Origin: Streptantibioticus silvisoli
GTDB lineage: Bacteria; Actinomycetota; Actinomycetes; Streptomycetales; Streptomycetaceae
DNA: 64,000 nt
Direction of reading: 5' to 3'
NCBI RefSeq assembly: GCF_027947535.2
Contig: NZ_JAAGKO020000037.1
Coordinates: 1 to 64,000 of the forward strand
The position numbers and the translations under genes are program-made. This document shows positions 25,081 to 34,178 of the stretch, one piece after another; positions within the stretch are counted from its first letter, which is position 1, and each line of letters starts with the position of its first letter. Below the pieces are notes generated by a model, which worked only from the letters and a program-made list of their open reading frames with translations, did not search any database and was not told the DNA's origin.

Positions 25081-26355
25081 ATGTCGGAGGACGCACGGGT
25101 GAACGGGACTGTGGACGCGGGGATACGTGACAGCGGGCCGGAGACGGCCGGTGGCCCGGCGCCGGACACCGGGCCGGCGCCGGACAACCGGCCGGCGTGG
25201 GACGGTGGCCGGAGCCAGGACGCGCCGCGCGCCGCGGCCGGTGCCGGTGCCGCTGACTGGCGGGCCGTGGCGTGGCGGACCGGTGCGGCGGACCGCGCGG
25301 CCGCCGAGGCGGGGATGCGGGAGGCGTACCGGACGGCCGGGCTCGCGGAGCCGGGGGCGGTCGTGTGGTTCGACTCACCGCTGACCGCGACGGCCGCCGT
25401 GCTGCTGCTGTCGGGCGCCGCGGACCCCGTTCGCGCGGCGGGTGCACCGGGGGCGGAGGCGGTCCTCGCCGAGGCCGCCGCGGTGCTGGCCGCGCACGGT
25501 GTGAGCGGCGCGGGCCCCTCCGTGCGCGAGGCGGTGCGCACCGCGCCGTGGGAGGCGGCCCGGCGTGCCGCGCAGGAGGAGCTGGGACCGCTGGGCTGGG
25601 CCGGCCACTGGGGACTCACCGGCCGCGAACTGTGGGAGCCCGTCCAGCGGTTGACCCTGCGGATACGCGACGCGGTCACCGACCGTCTCGCGGGACCCGA
25701 CGAGCCGGGGGCCCCGTCGGGTGCGGCGCGCACCGCGGTGCGGCTGGCGCTGCTCGACGCCCTGCTCGGGCAGCACGACGCCCCGTGGCTCGCCGCGCTG
25801 GCGGACCGTTCCGCCGCGCTCGCCGGGCAGGCCGGCGTCGCCGGTGCGGCCGGCTGGTGGTGGCCGCGCGGTGACTGCGTCCTGGCCTGCGAGCGCCCGG
25901 TGGCCCTGCACCGTGACGAGGCGGGCCGTCCGCACCGCGCCGACGGTCCCTGCGTGGAGTTCCCGGACGGTTTCGCGCTGCACGCGTGGCGCGGCATGCC
26001 GGTGCCGGCCGGCTTCTCCGAGCGGCTGGCCGCGCTGACCGCCGGTGACGTCCGCGACGAGCCCAACGCGGAACTGCGCCGCGTCATGCTGGAGCACTAC
26101 GGCTACGACCGCTACCTCGCCGAGACCGGTGCCAGGCCGCTACACCGCGACGAGACCGGTGTCCTGTGGCGGGTGGAGATGGAGCGCGACGAGCCGGTCG
26201 TCATGGTCGAGGTGGTCAACTCCACCCCCGAACCCGACGGCACCCACCGCGTCTACTGGCTCCGTGTGCCGCCCCACACCCGTACCGCCAAGGCCGGCGT
26301 CGCCTGGACCTTCGGGGTCACCGAGGAGGACTACGCGCCCCAGCGCCAGACGTGA
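25081..26355 (+). CDS. DUF6745-type protein of unknown function
   Basis: 424 aa, cytoplasmic. ATG follows GGAGGG. The first 60 residues are Gly/Pro/Ala-rich; the rest is a helical region (about 70-260, with [25 protein letters not shown]) followed by a conserved block RPVALHRDEAGRPHRADGPCVEF plus DGFALHAWRGMPVP, which is the DUF6745 hallmark, and a beta-rich C-terminus. Such proteins often sit near LRR proteins in actinobacteria. The interval 24838-25080 before it is repetitive GC-rich sequence with no gene. Function unknown; it ends convergently with metX. Confidence 0.72.
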   Translation: MSEDARVNGTVDAGIRDSGPETAGGPAPDTGPAPDNRPAWDGGRSQDAPRAAAGAGAADWRAVAWRTGAADRAAAEAGMREAYRTAGLAEPGAVVWFDSPLTATAAVLLLSGAADPVRAAGAPGAEAVLAEAAAVLAAHGVSGAGPSVREAVRTAPWEAARRAAQEELGPLGWAGHWGLTGRELWEPVQRLTLRIRDAVTDRLAGPDEPGAPSGAARTAVRLALLDALLGQHDAPWLAALADRSAALAGQAGVAGAAGWWWPRGDCVLACERPVALHRDEAGRPHRADGPCVEFPDGFALHAWRGMPVPAGFSERLAALTAGDVRDEPNAELRRVMLEHYGYDRYLAETGARPLHRDETGVLWRVEMERDEPVVMVEVVNSTPEPDGTHRVYWLRVPPHTRTAKAGVAWTFGVTEEDYAPQRQT

Positions 26356-26406
26356 CCCCGGCGGGGGCGGTGCCGGCCGGGTCGGGGATGCCGCCCGGCG
26401 GGGTCA
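26353..26406. terminator. Imperfect convergent terminator
   Basis: TGACCCCGGCGGG at the stop of the DUF6745 gene pairs imperfectly with CCGCCCGGCGGGGTCA overlapping the metX stop codon. The stem is long but contains bulges. Confidence 0.4.
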
Positions 26407-27543
26407 GCCGGTGAGTTCGCGGACAAGTGCGGCGACCTGGTCGGTCTCGATGAGGAAGCCGTCGTGTCCGTGCGGGGAGCCGATCACCCGCAGCCGGTCG
26501 GCGGTGGGGATGCCGGCTGCCAGCTCGGCCTGCTGGGCGAGCGGGTAGAGGCGGTCGGAGTCGACGCCGGCGACCAGGGTGCGGGCGGTGACCCTGCGCA
26601 GCGCGGCCGCGGTGCCGCCCCGGGCGCGGCCGGCGTCATGGCTGTTCATGGCCTGCGTCAGCACCACGTAGGTGCCGGCGTCGAAGCGGCGTACCAGCTT
26701 GGCGGCGTGATGGTCGAGGTAGGACGCCACCTGGTGGCGCCCGCCGGCCCACGGGTCCTCGGTGCCTTGCGGGGCCCGGCCGAAGCGGGCCTGGAGTTCC
26801 GGTTCGCTGCGGTAGGTGACGTGGGCGAGCCGCCGGGCGAGGCCGAGGCCGTTGTGCGGGCCCTGCCCGGGACCGGCGTCGTGGTAGTCGCCGCCGCGCC
26901 AGTGCGGGTCGGAGCGGATGGCGTGCACCTGGATGCCGGCCCAGGCGATCTGCTCGGCACCGGCGGCCGCCGGGCAGGCGAGCAGCAGCAGCGCCTCGGC
27001 GCGCTCGGGGTGGGACACCGCCCATTCCAGGGCCCGCATGCCGCCCATCGAACCGCCGGCCACCAGCGCCCACCGGTCGATGCCCAGCGAGTCGGCCAGG
27101 CCGGCCTCCGCCGCGACCTGGTCGCGTTGCGTCAGGAACGGGAACGAGCTGCCCCAGCGCCGCCCGTCCGGCCGGAGCGAGGACGGGCCGGTGCTGCCCT
27201 GGCAGCCGCCCAGCACATTGGGGGCGACGACGAACCAGCGGTCGGTGTCCAGCGCGCGGCCCGGTCCGATCAGCCCGTCCCACCAGCCGGGGGTGGGGTG
27301 GCCGGGGCCGGCCGGTCCGGTGACGTGGCTGTCGCCGGTGAGCGCGTGCAGCACGAGCACCGCGTTGGAACGGTCGGGGGCCAGCCGTCCCCAGGTTTCG
27401 AACGCCAGGCGCAGCGACGGGAGTTCGCCGCCGGCCTCCAGGGGCAGCGGCCGGTCGCGCACGTACCACTGGCGGCGGCCGGCGGGGTCCCCCTCCCGCC
27501 AGGCCCCGGAGGCCGGCGGGAGGGGGACCGGGGGGTGGGGCAC
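26404..27543 (-). CDS. metX: Homoserine O-acetyltransferase
   Basis: 379-aa alpha/beta hydrolase acetylating homoserine with acetyl-CoA, the first committed step of methionine synthesis. The nucleophile Ser165 is in VAGGSMGGMR, with partner Asp330 in VDSDRLYP and His360 in PHGHDGF. LVLHALTGDSH, GPGRALDTDRWFVVAPNVLGGCQGSTGP and PFLTQRDQV are classic family blocks. GTG start lies 5 bases beyond the stop of metY; no strong ribosome binding site, so coupling to metY translation is likely. The two genes form a direct-sulfhydrylation route. Whether acetyl or succinyl donor is used rests on family resemblance. Confidence 0.92.
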   Translation of the reverse strand: MPHPPVPLPPASGAWREGDPAGRRQWYVRDRPLPLEAGGELPSLRLAFETWGRLAPDRSNAVLVLHALTGDSHVTGPAGPGHPTPGWWDGLIGPGRALDTDRWFVVAPNVLGGCQGSTGPSSLRPDGRRWGSSFPFLTQRDQVAAEAGLADSLGIDRWALVAGGSMGGMRALEWAVSHPERAEALLLLACPAAAGAEQIAWAGIQVHAIRSDPHWRGGDYHDAGPGQGPHNGLGLARRLAHVTYRSEPELQARFGRAPQGTEDPWAGGRHQVASYLDHHAAKLVRRFDAGTYVVLTQAMNSHDAGRARGGTAAALRRVTARTLVAGVDSDRLYPLAQQAELAAGIPTADRLRVIGSPHGHDGFLIETDQVAALVRELTG

Positions 27544-27548
27544 GGTGT

Positions 27549-28913
27549 TCAGAACGCGCCCTTGGCCGCGCGGAAGCCCGCCTCCAGGTCCGCCTTGAGG
27601 TCGGCGAGGTTCTCGATGCCGACCGACAGCCGCACCAGGCCCGGCGTGGTGCCGGTGGCCGCCAGTTGCGCCTCGTCCAGCTGGCTGTGGGTGGTGGACG
27701 CCGGATGGATGATGAGGCTGCGGACGTCGCCGATGTTGGCGAGGTGGCTGAAGAGTTCGACGGCGTCGACGAAGCGCTTGCCCGCCTCGACGCCGTCGCG
27801 CAGTTCGAAGGCCAGGACGGCTCCGGCGCCGCGCGGCAGGTAGCGCTGCCCGGCCTCGTACCACCGGTTGGACGGTAGTCCCGGGTAGTGGACGGCGGCG
27901 ACCTCGTCGCGCTGCTCCAGCCACTCGGCCAGCGCCTGGGTGTTCGCCGAGTGCCGTTCGATGCGCAGCGACAGCGTCTCCACGCCCTGGAGCAGCAGGA
28001 AGGCGGAGTGCGGCGCGATGGCCGGGCCGAGGTCGCGCAGCAGTTGCACCCGCAGCTTGACGGCGTAGGCGCTCGGGCCGAGGGCGGGCCAGTAGCGCAG
28101 GCCGTGGTAGCTGGGGTCGGGCTCGGTGAAGTCGGGGAAGCGCTCGGCGTGCGCGCCGAAGTCGAAGGTGCCGCCGTCGACCACGACGCCGCCGATGGTG
28201 GTGCCGTGTCCGCCGAGGAACTTCGTGGCCGAGTGGACGACGACGTCGGCGCCGTGCTCGATCGGCCGCAGCAGGTACGGGGTCGGCACGGTGTTGTCCA
28301 CGATCAGCGGCACACCCGCCGCGTGGGCGACGTCGGCGACCGCGCGGATGTCCAGGACGTTGCCGCGCGGGTTGCCGAGGGTCTCGGCGAACAGCGCCTT
28401 GGTGTTGGGCCGCACCGCCGCCCGCCAGGCGTCGGCGTCGTCCGGGTCGTCGACGAACGACACCTCGATGCCGAACCGGGGCAGGGTGTGCCGGAATAGG
28501 TTGTAGGTGCCGCCGTACAGGGAGGTGCTGGAGACGACGTGGTCCCCGGCGGAGGCCACCGTCAGGATGGCCAGGGTCTCGGCGGCCTGCCCCGACGACA
28601 GCGCCACGGCGGCGACTCCGCCCTCCAGCGCGGCGATCCGCTGCTCGAAGACGTCCTGGGTGGGGTTGTGGATCCGGGTGTAGATGTTGCCCGGTTCGGC
28701 CAGCGAGAACAGGTCGGCGGCGTGCTGGGTGTCGCGGAAGACGAACGAGGTGGTCTGGTAGATCGGCACCGCCCGGGCCCCGGTGACCGGGTCCGGCACG
28801 GCACCGGCGTGCACCTGCTTGGTCTCGAACGACCACGCGGACGGGTCGGGCCCGGCGGGCGCCTCCTGCGCGGCGTGGTCCGGGGTGGCGGCGGAATCGG
28901 CGGGCGGGGTCAT
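27549..28913 (-). CDS. metY: O-acetylhomoserine (thiol)-lyase / sulfhydrylase
   Basis: 454-aa PLP enzyme making homocysteine from O-acetylhomoserine and sulfide. The PLP lysine is K231 in VVHSATKFLGGHGT. Other hallmarks are TKQVHAGAVPDPVTGARAVPIYQTTSF, YTRIHNPT, ALSSGQAAETLA, GGTYNLF and LAETLGNPRGNVLDI. It has a 25-residue Ala/Pro-rich N-terminal extension, and the reading frame upstream stays open into the remnant of a carbonic anhydrase gene. Upstream of metX in the same operon. Confidence 0.92.
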   Translation of the reverse strand: MTPPADSAATPDHAAQEAPAGPDPSAWSFETKQVHAGAVPDPVTGARAVPIYQTTSFVFRDTQHAADLFSLAEPGNIYTRIHNPTQDVFEQRIAALEGGVAAVALSSGQAAETLAILTVASAGDHVVSSTSLYGGTYNLFRHTLPRFGIEVSFVDDPDDADAWRAAVRPNTKALFAETLGNPRGNVLDIRAVADVAHAAGVPLIVDNTVPTPYLLRPIEHGADVVVHSATKFLGGHGTTIGGVVVDGGTFDFGAHAERFPDFTEPDPSYHGLRYWPALGPSAYAVKLRVQLLRDLGPAIAPHSAFLLLQGVETLSLRIERHSANTQALAEWLEQRDEVAAVHYPGLPSNRWYEAGQRYLPRGAGAVLAFELRDGVEAGKRFVDAVELFSHLANIGDVRSLIIHPASTTHSQLDEAQLAATGTTPGLVRLSVGIENLADLKADLEAGFRAAKGAF

Positions 28914-29022
28914 GACTCTCCCTGGGTGCGGGGTGCGGGGTGCCCGGTGCTCGGGCGGGTGCTCGGTGCGGGGTGCGGGTGGGACGGGGGGTGCGGCGGG
29001 GCCGGTGGCCGGTGCTCCTCCG

Positions 29023-29503
29023 GCTTCGGTGGGACGACCGGTGGCGACGTCGAGGACGAATCCGCGGACGGCGTCGGTGTTCGGCAGGAAAGGGCCGGCG
29101 GTGACGCGGCGGATCGATTGCCGGATGTCCTGTTCGGCGTCGGGAAGCGCCTCCGCCGATTACGAGAGGCGGATTCCGGTCCCGGCCGGAATCCGCTGTG
29201 CGACATCGTCGTCGGTGTACGTGGCCATTCCGCAGTCGGTGGGGTCGATCAGCACGATCTCGCGGGTGCCCGGCAGTCGCCGGCTGATGACCGGGGAGCG
29301 GATCGTTTCGTTGGTGACCACCCCGCCGGCGTTGCGGATGACCTGCGCCTCCCCCTCGTTGAGGCCGAGGAGGGCGTGGACGTCGATCCGCGCGTCCCCG
29401 CACGCCAGGACGGCGCCCCGCCTGGACGGCGACAGCGGAAGCGGCCCGATGATCCGGCGGTGTACGTCCGGTTGTCGGCCGGGTATTCGTCGGTTACGGA
29501 CAT
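29023..29503 (-). pseudogene. Decayed beta-class carbonic anhydrase
   Basis: The ATG at 29503 opens MSVTDEYPADNRTYTAG, the usual start of the short actinobacterial beta-carbonic anhydrases. Around 29445-29460 the frame must shift by one base to continue PLPLSPSRRGAVLACGDAR and VIRNAGGVVTNETIRS. A TAA at 29160-29162 then interrupts the same frame, after which homology resumes (AEALPDAEQDIRQSI, NTDAVRGFVLDVATG). The expected HHTDCGM zinc-site motif reads DPTDCGM, so the zinc-ligand His is lost. Three separate lesions indicate real decay, not one sequencing error. The normal C-terminal stop is missing and the frame runs on into metY. Confidence 0.85.
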
Positions 29504-30087
29504 CCGCCCCGCCTTCCGTGGTCGATATCGGCAACGTAACGGCACGAAACTCCGCGGCGGAAGCGATACGCGGACCTGGCCACGCGTTTGCAACGCCCGT
29601 GCAACACTCACGGATATGCCTGGCGCCCCGGACCGTTCGGGTGACCACCGCTGTCGCGAAATCGTGCGCATCGCGGAACCGAATTCGGTCGGTGGTTCGC
29701 GGCACCGTTCCCCAGCCGTTCCGGCCCGGTGGAAGACGTTCCGGCCTGACGCAAGGCACTCCGGCCTGACGCAAGCCGTTCCGGCCCGGCGGAAGGCGCA
29801 ACGTCACGGCGCAAGGCGTCACGGCACAGCGTCAAGCGTGACGTCACGGCGGACAGCTCGGCGGATCGGCGCGTGCACCGCGGCGGCGGGCACCACGGCC
29901 CGTTCCGCCCGACGGGCGCGCCGGCCCGCGTCCGTGCGGGGGCATTCGGGCCGGGTGGCGGAGCGGCGGACCGGGCGGCGGCCAGCGGGGTGCTTACGGT
30001 GACGCCACCGTGCCGCTCGGCGGGGCTCGCGTTCACGGCCGAAGGGTGGCGGCGCTCTTTCCGTTGACGGCCGAAGGGGACCGCGCG
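29504..30087. other. Non-coding gap upstream of the APC permease
   Basis: Besides the 20-bp repeat array at 29717-29856, this gap holds a direct repeat ACGGCCGAAGGG at 30035-30046 and 30067-30078; the second copy includes the GAAGGGGA ribosome binding site of the permease. No gene seen. Confidence 0.5.
29717..29856. repeat. Seven consecutive 20-bp degenerate tandem units
   Basis: Units start at exact 20-base steps (29717, 29737, 29757, 29777, 29797, 29817, 29837). The first four share CGTTCCGGCC(T/C)G and end GCAAGG or GGAAGG; the last three drift to GTCACGGC cores. It lies in the intergenic region between the carbonic anhydrase remnant and the permease. Confidence 0.75.
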
Positions 30088-32058
30088 ATGCCCACCCGCG
30101 CCCGCACACATTCCGGCGCCGCAGGTGCGGCCCGGGACCGGATCCGCGGCTGGCTGCTGGAGGGCCTGGCGGAGACGGCCCCGCGGCAGCAGGGGCCGCA
30201 CGCCGCGCCGGAGGGGCCGCAGCAGGGCCGGCGGTGGTGGCGGGTGATGTGCCTGACCGGCGTGGACTACTTCTCCACCCTGGGCTACCAGCCGGGCATC
30301 GCCGCGCTGGCCGCCGGGCTGCTGTCGCCGCTGGCCACGGTGGTCCTGGTGCTGGTGACCCTGGCCGGCGCGCTGCCGGTCTACCGCCGGGTGGCCGAGG
30401 AGAGCCCGCACGGGGCGGGGTCGATCGCGATGCTGGAGCGGCTGCTGTCGTTCTGGCAGGGCAAGCTGTTCGTCCTGGTGCTGCTGGGGTTCGCCGCCAC
30501 CGACTTCCTCATCACCATCACCTTGTCGGCGGCCGACGCCTCGACCCACCTGATCGAGAACCCGAACTTCAACGGGTGGCTGCACGGTGACCAGATGGCG
30601 GTGACCCTGGTGCTGGTGGCGCTGCTCGGCGCGGTGTTCCTCAAGGGCTTCCTGGAGGCGGTCGGCGTCGCGGTGGTCCTGGTGGCCGCGTATCTGGCGC
30701 TGAACGTCGTGGTGGTCGCCGCCGGCCTGTGGCACGTCCTGCGGGCCGCCTCGGTGGTGGCCGACTGGTCGCACGCGCTGTCCGCCCAGCACGGCGGCGT
30801 GCTGCCCATGATCGGGCTGGCGCTGGTGTACTTCCCGAAGCTGGCGCTGGGGCTGTCGGGGTTCGAGACCGGCGTGGCGGTGATGCCGCACGTGGCGGGC
30901 GGGCCCGGTGACACCGAGGAGCGGCCGGCCGGACGCGTCGCGGGCACCAAGAAGCTGCTGACCACCTCCGCGGTGATCATGAGCGTCTTCCTGATCCTCA
31001 CCAGTTTCATCACGACGCTGCTCATCCCGCAGAAGGAGTTCGCGGCCGGCGGCGCCGCCAACGGCCGGGCGCTGGCGTTCCTGGCGCACCACTACCTGGG
31101 CTCGGGCTTCGGCACGGTCTACGACCTGTCGACCATCGCCATCCTGTGGTTCGCCGGCGCGTCGGCCATGGCCGGGCTGCTCAACCTGATGCCCCGCTAC
31201 CTGCCGCGGTACGGCATGGCACCGCGGTGGGCGCGGGCGGTACGCCCGATGGTGCTGGCCTTCATCGCCATCGCCTTCCTGGTGACCTGGCTGTTCGACG
31301 CCGACGTCGACTCCCAGGCCGGCGCCTACGCCACCGGGGTGCTCGTGCTCATCTCCTCCGCCGCCGTGGCCGTCACCATCGCCGCCCGCAAGGCCCGGCA
31401 GCGCTACCGAACGGTCGCGTTCGCCGTCGTCGCGGTGGTCTTCGTCTACACCACGGCCGCCAACGTCGTGGAACGCCCCGACGGTGTGAGGATCGGCGCC
31501 TGCTTCATCGCCGGCATCATCGTGCTGTCGCTGGCCTCACGGCTCGCCCGGTCCTTCGAACTGCGGGTCACCGGGCTCGAACTGGACGCGATGACCGAGC
31601 GGTTCGTGCGCGACGCGGCGCACCGCACGATCCGGTTCATCGCCAACGAGCCGGACCGCCGGGACGCCGCCGAGTACCGCGACAAGCTCGCGCAGGTCCG
31701 CGAGGACAACGACGTGCCGCCCGAGCAGGACTTCATCTTCGTCGAGGTCTCGGTGCGCGACGCCTCCGACTTCGAGACGCTGCTGCGGGTGCGCGGCGAG
31801 GTGGCGCACCACCGCTACCGCGTCCTGACGGTGACCGGCTCCGTCGTCCCCAACGCGCTCGCCGCGTTCCTGCTGCACGTCCGCGACACCACCGGCCGCC
31901 GCCCGCACATCTACTTCGAGTGGACGGAGGGCAACCCCTTCAGCCACTTCCTGCGGTTCTTCCTGTTCGGCCAGGGCGAGGTCGCCCCCGTCACCCGCGA
32001 GGTGCTCCGCGAGGCCGAACCCGACCGCGCCCGCCGCCCCCACGTGCACGTCGGCTAG
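30088..32058 (+). CDS. APC-superfamily permease with cytoplasmic C-terminal domain
   Basis: 656-aa membrane transporter, probably for an amino acid or K+. ATG follows GAAGGGGA. The [21 protein letters not shown] motif resembles the first helix of amino-acid/KUP-like APC permeases; about 11-12 hydrophobic segments run from residue 60 to 510 (for example [49 protein letters not shown]). Residues about 510-656 are soluble, with [21 protein letters not shown] and ending HVHVG, and may regulate transport. Stand-alone gene; substrate uncertain. Confidence 0.85.
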   Translation: MPTRARTHSGAAGAARDRIRGWLLEGLAETAPRQQGPHAAPEGPQQGRRWWRVMCLTGVDYFSTLGYQPGIAALAAGLLSPLATVVLVLVTLAGALPVYRRVAEESPHGAGSIAMLERLLSFWQGKLFVLVLLGFAATDFLITITLSAADASTHLIENPNFNGWLHGDQMAVTLVLVALLGAVFLKGFLEAVGVAVVLVAAYLALNVVVVAAGLWHVLRAASVVADWSHALSAQHGGVLPMIGLALVYFPKLALGLSGFETGVAVMPHVAGGPGDTEERPAGRVAGTKKLLTTSAVIMSVFLILTSFITTLLIPQKEFAAGGAANGRALAFLAHHYLGSGFGTVYDLSTIAILWFAGASAMAGLLNLMPRYLPRYGMAPRWARAVRPMVLAFIAIAFLVTWLFDADVDSQAGAYATGVLVLISSAAVAVTIAARKARQRYRTVAFAVVAVVFVYTTAANVVERPDGVRIGACFIAGIIVLSLASRLARSFELRVTGLELDAMTERFVRDAAHRTIRFIANEPDRRDAAEYRDKLAQVREDNDVPPEQDFIFVEVSVRDASDFETLLRVRGEVAHHRYRVLTVTGSVVPNALAAFLLHVRDTTGRRPHIYFEWTEGNPFSHFLRFFLFGQGEVAPVTREVLREAEPDRARRPHVHVG

Positions 32059-32116
32059 GACGGCCGCCCCGCTCCCCCGCGTGCACGTCGGCCAGGACCC
32101 GCCCACCGCTCCCCCG
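32043..32116 (+). repeat. 37-bp tandem duplication across the permease stop codon
   Basis: CGTGCACGTCGGCTAGGAC at 32043 recurs at 32080 as CGTGCACGTCGGCCAGGAC, followed in both copies by similar CCGCTCCCCCG tails. The TAG stop in copy one is CAG in copy two, so the duplication is a scar beyond the gene. Confidence 0.65.
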
Positions 32117-32286
32117 CGGGCCCCGACGCACCCGCCCCGACGCACCCGCCCCGGCGCCGCGGACCCGGCCGCCCGTGACGGTGCCGTACCTCCGCGACCG
32201 GCGATTGTCCGAGGTCACCAGTAAGTTCAGCGGTGTTCCGCCGTGACGGCGTGAGAAGTCCCCCCGGGTGCATTGGAGATGCTGCG

Positions 32287-32790
32287 TTGTCGGATTGGGA
32301 GAGGTCGAGCACGGCACGGGTGATACCGCCCGCACGGCCGCGCAAGCTGGCCAAGGTGCCGTTCGTCGAACTGGCCGACGGACGCCTCCAGGGCGTGGTG
32401 TCCAGCGGCTCGGACATCGAACGGGTCTACGTCTCGTCGATCGCGGCGGGCAGTTGGACGTTCGCGTGCAGTACCAACAACAACCGGCCCTGCGGCGGCG
32501 CCCGGGGAGGGTTCTGCAACCACATCCGGGCCCTGGTCAACGAGGCGGTGCTCCAGTACGGCGCCGAGCGCGTCGCCCGTTACCTCAGGGTGGAGACCGC
32601 CGACGGGGAGCCGGACGCGCAGGGCGTCACCGACGCGATGAGCGCCGCGCGGCCGCCGCAGGGCGACACCGCGGCCGCCGCCCCCGTCTTCAGCCGCTTC
32701 CTGCGCCACCTGGCCTACCTGGAACTGGCGCCGACCACCGCGCCGCTGCCGGAGATGCAGTGGTTCCCGCCGACCAGGGCGGTGGCGTGA
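32287..32790 (+). CDS. SWIM-like zinc-finger protein
   Basis: Small cytoplasmic protein, 167 aa from a TTG that follows GGAG at 8-base spacing; no better start is in frame near the homologous region, though an ATG at 32233 is possible. The core VYVSSIAAGSWTFACSTNNNRPC followed by GGFCNHIRAL fits a SWIM domain (Cys...Cys...CxH), which binds DNA or protein. The usual first CxC is reduced to a single Cys, with another Cys in RPCGG. It heads a five-gene operon with unknown, VWA, MoxR and DUF5682 genes, and its stop overlaps the next start by one base. Confidence 0.65.
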   Translation: MSDWERSSTARVIPPARPRKLAKVPFVELADGRLQGVVSSGSDIERVYVSSIAAGSWTFACSTNNNRPCGGARGGFCNHIRALVNEAVLQYGAERVARYLRVETADGEPDAQGVTDAMSAARPPQGDTAAAAPVFSRFLRHLAYLELAPTTAPLPEMQWFPPTRAVA

Positions 32791-34178
32791 TGCGCGCCGA
32801 CCTGCTCGCCGAACCGACGGCCGGACTGGACGAGGCCCTGGCCGCCGTCGACGCCTTCGACCGGGCCCTCACCGGCGGCCTGCTGCGCCCGCAGCCCGCG
32901 CAGGCCGCCGGCCTGGCGGAGCTGGCCGGCGCCGTCGCGGGGACGCCGCTGGCCGCCAGGGTCGCCGAGGCGGCCGACCGGGCGGCGGCCGGCGCCGCGG
33001 GCGAGGACCACCTCGTCGCCCTCGCCGCCGCCCGCACCGCGCTGCTGGGCTCCGTGCACGACGCCCTGATGACCCGGGTCGTGGAGGCCACCGGCCGGCC
33101 GCACGACGAGGAGCCCGCCCCCGCGCCCGGCGAGCAGCCGGCCGTGAACCTGCTGGCCGCCGCCCGCTCGTGGCTGTGCGACCTGGCGCGTTGCGGCTGG
33201 CGGGGCATCGACCACGAGGTGGTCTCCGGGGCGGCGCAGGTCGTCTCCGCGATGCTGCCCGACCCCGCCCTGCGCCGGCTGGCGACGCTCCTGGACGGCT
33301 TCGCCGCCGAACTCGCCGCCTGCTGCCCCGGCGCCACCCTGGACCGCGTCCCGGAGCGCCGCTGGGCCGACCTGTGGTCCCGCGCGACGCTGCTGACGGT
33401 GCCCGGCGCGGCCGGGACACCGGTGACCTCCACGGTCACCGGCCGGCTGCTGCCGCTCGGCGTAGACGTGCAGGAACACGCGACGGCCGTGCAGGCCCAG
33501 GTCCACGCGGTGTTCGAGCCCGCGGACGGCGGCACGCCCCGCCTGGTGCGGGCCGGGGTGTCGGTGCCCAAGCCCGACACGGTCGTCGGCGCCGGCCTGT
33601 GGCAGCTGCTGCGCCCGCACCTGTCGCTGCTGGCGGCCGTCAGCGAAGGCCGCTCGATGGACCTGGCCGACATGCCGGTCACCGCCGAGGGCGACCTGGT
33701 CTGGGCCGACGGACACGCCCGGCCGGGTGAGCCCGCCGACGCCTTCGCCACCGCCCGCGTCGCCCTGCCGACCGCCACCGGCACGGCGACCGCGGCGCTG
33801 GACCGGCACCCGGCGCGCATCGCCGTACCGGTGTTCCTGGAGGGCTACACCGCCGGGCAGGACGACGGCACGCTGACGTTCACCGTCGCCGGACACGCCC
33901 TCGCCGTCGACACCGACCGCGTGCCGGCCGCCGGCCCGCTCACCCCGGAGGCCGTCGCGGCCTCCGGCGCGTGCATCGGGCTGCTGCGCTGGGACAACGG
34001 GGCGTACCGCGTCCAGCCGCTGGCCGTCGAGACGACGGTGCGGAAGAAGGCGGTCGCGATCCACGCCGGCGGCTGGGCCGGCGGCACCACCGACAAGGCC
34101 GGGGTGAAGGCCGAGAAGGCCGCCACCGACGCCGTGGCCGTGCTGCGGGAGCGGGCCGGGAAGCTGTTGCGGAAATGA
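32790..34178 (+). CDS. Unknown protein of the MoxR-VWA operon
   Basis: 462 aa, cytoplasmic, Ala/Leu-rich, no signal peptide or membrane helix. Residues 1-160 are helical (LDEALAAVDAFDRAL, LAAARSWLCDLARCGWRGID), residues 190-400 look beta-rich (TPVTSTVTGRLLPLGVDVQEHATAVQAQVHAVF; KPDTVVGAGLWQLLRPHLSLL), and the C-terminus ends in a Lys-rich helix (KAEKAATDAVAVLRERAGKLLRK). I do not recognise a family. Start ATG overlaps the SWIM stop (TGATG) and its stop overlaps the VWA start (ATGA), so it is an obligate operon member, perhaps a substrate adaptor. Confidence 0.7.
   Translation: MRADLLAEPTAGLDEALAAVDAFDRALTGGLLRPQPAQAAGLAELAGAVAGTPLAARVAEAADRAAAGAAGEDHLVALAAARTALLGSVHDALMTRVVEATGRPHDEEPAPAPGEQPAVNLLAAARSWLCDLARCGWRGIDHEVVSGAAQVVSAMLPDPALRRLATLLDGFAAELAACCPGATLDRVPERRWADLWSRATLLTVPGAAGTPVTSTVTGRLLPLGVDVQEHATAVQAQVHAVFEPADGGTPRLVRAGVSVPKPDTVVGAGLWQLLRPHLSLLAAVSEGRSMDLADMPVTAEGDLVWADGHARPGEPADAFATARVALPTATGTATAALDRHPARIAVPVFLEGYTAGQDDGTLTFTVAGHALAVDTDRVPAAGPLTPEAVAASGACIGLLRWDNGAYRVQPLAVETTVRKKAVAIHAGGWAGGTTDKAGVKAEKAATDAVAVLRERAGKLLRK

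Noticed and set aside
28920-29206. Pro/Ser-rich minus-strand reading frame upstream of metY
   Set aside because: It is an off-frame reading of the carbonic anhydrase remnant and GC-rich spacer; the homologous frame is a different one.
29717-29856. 20-bp repeats as a CRISPR array
   Set aside because: The units are directly adjacent without spacers and are degenerate, with no cas genes nearby.
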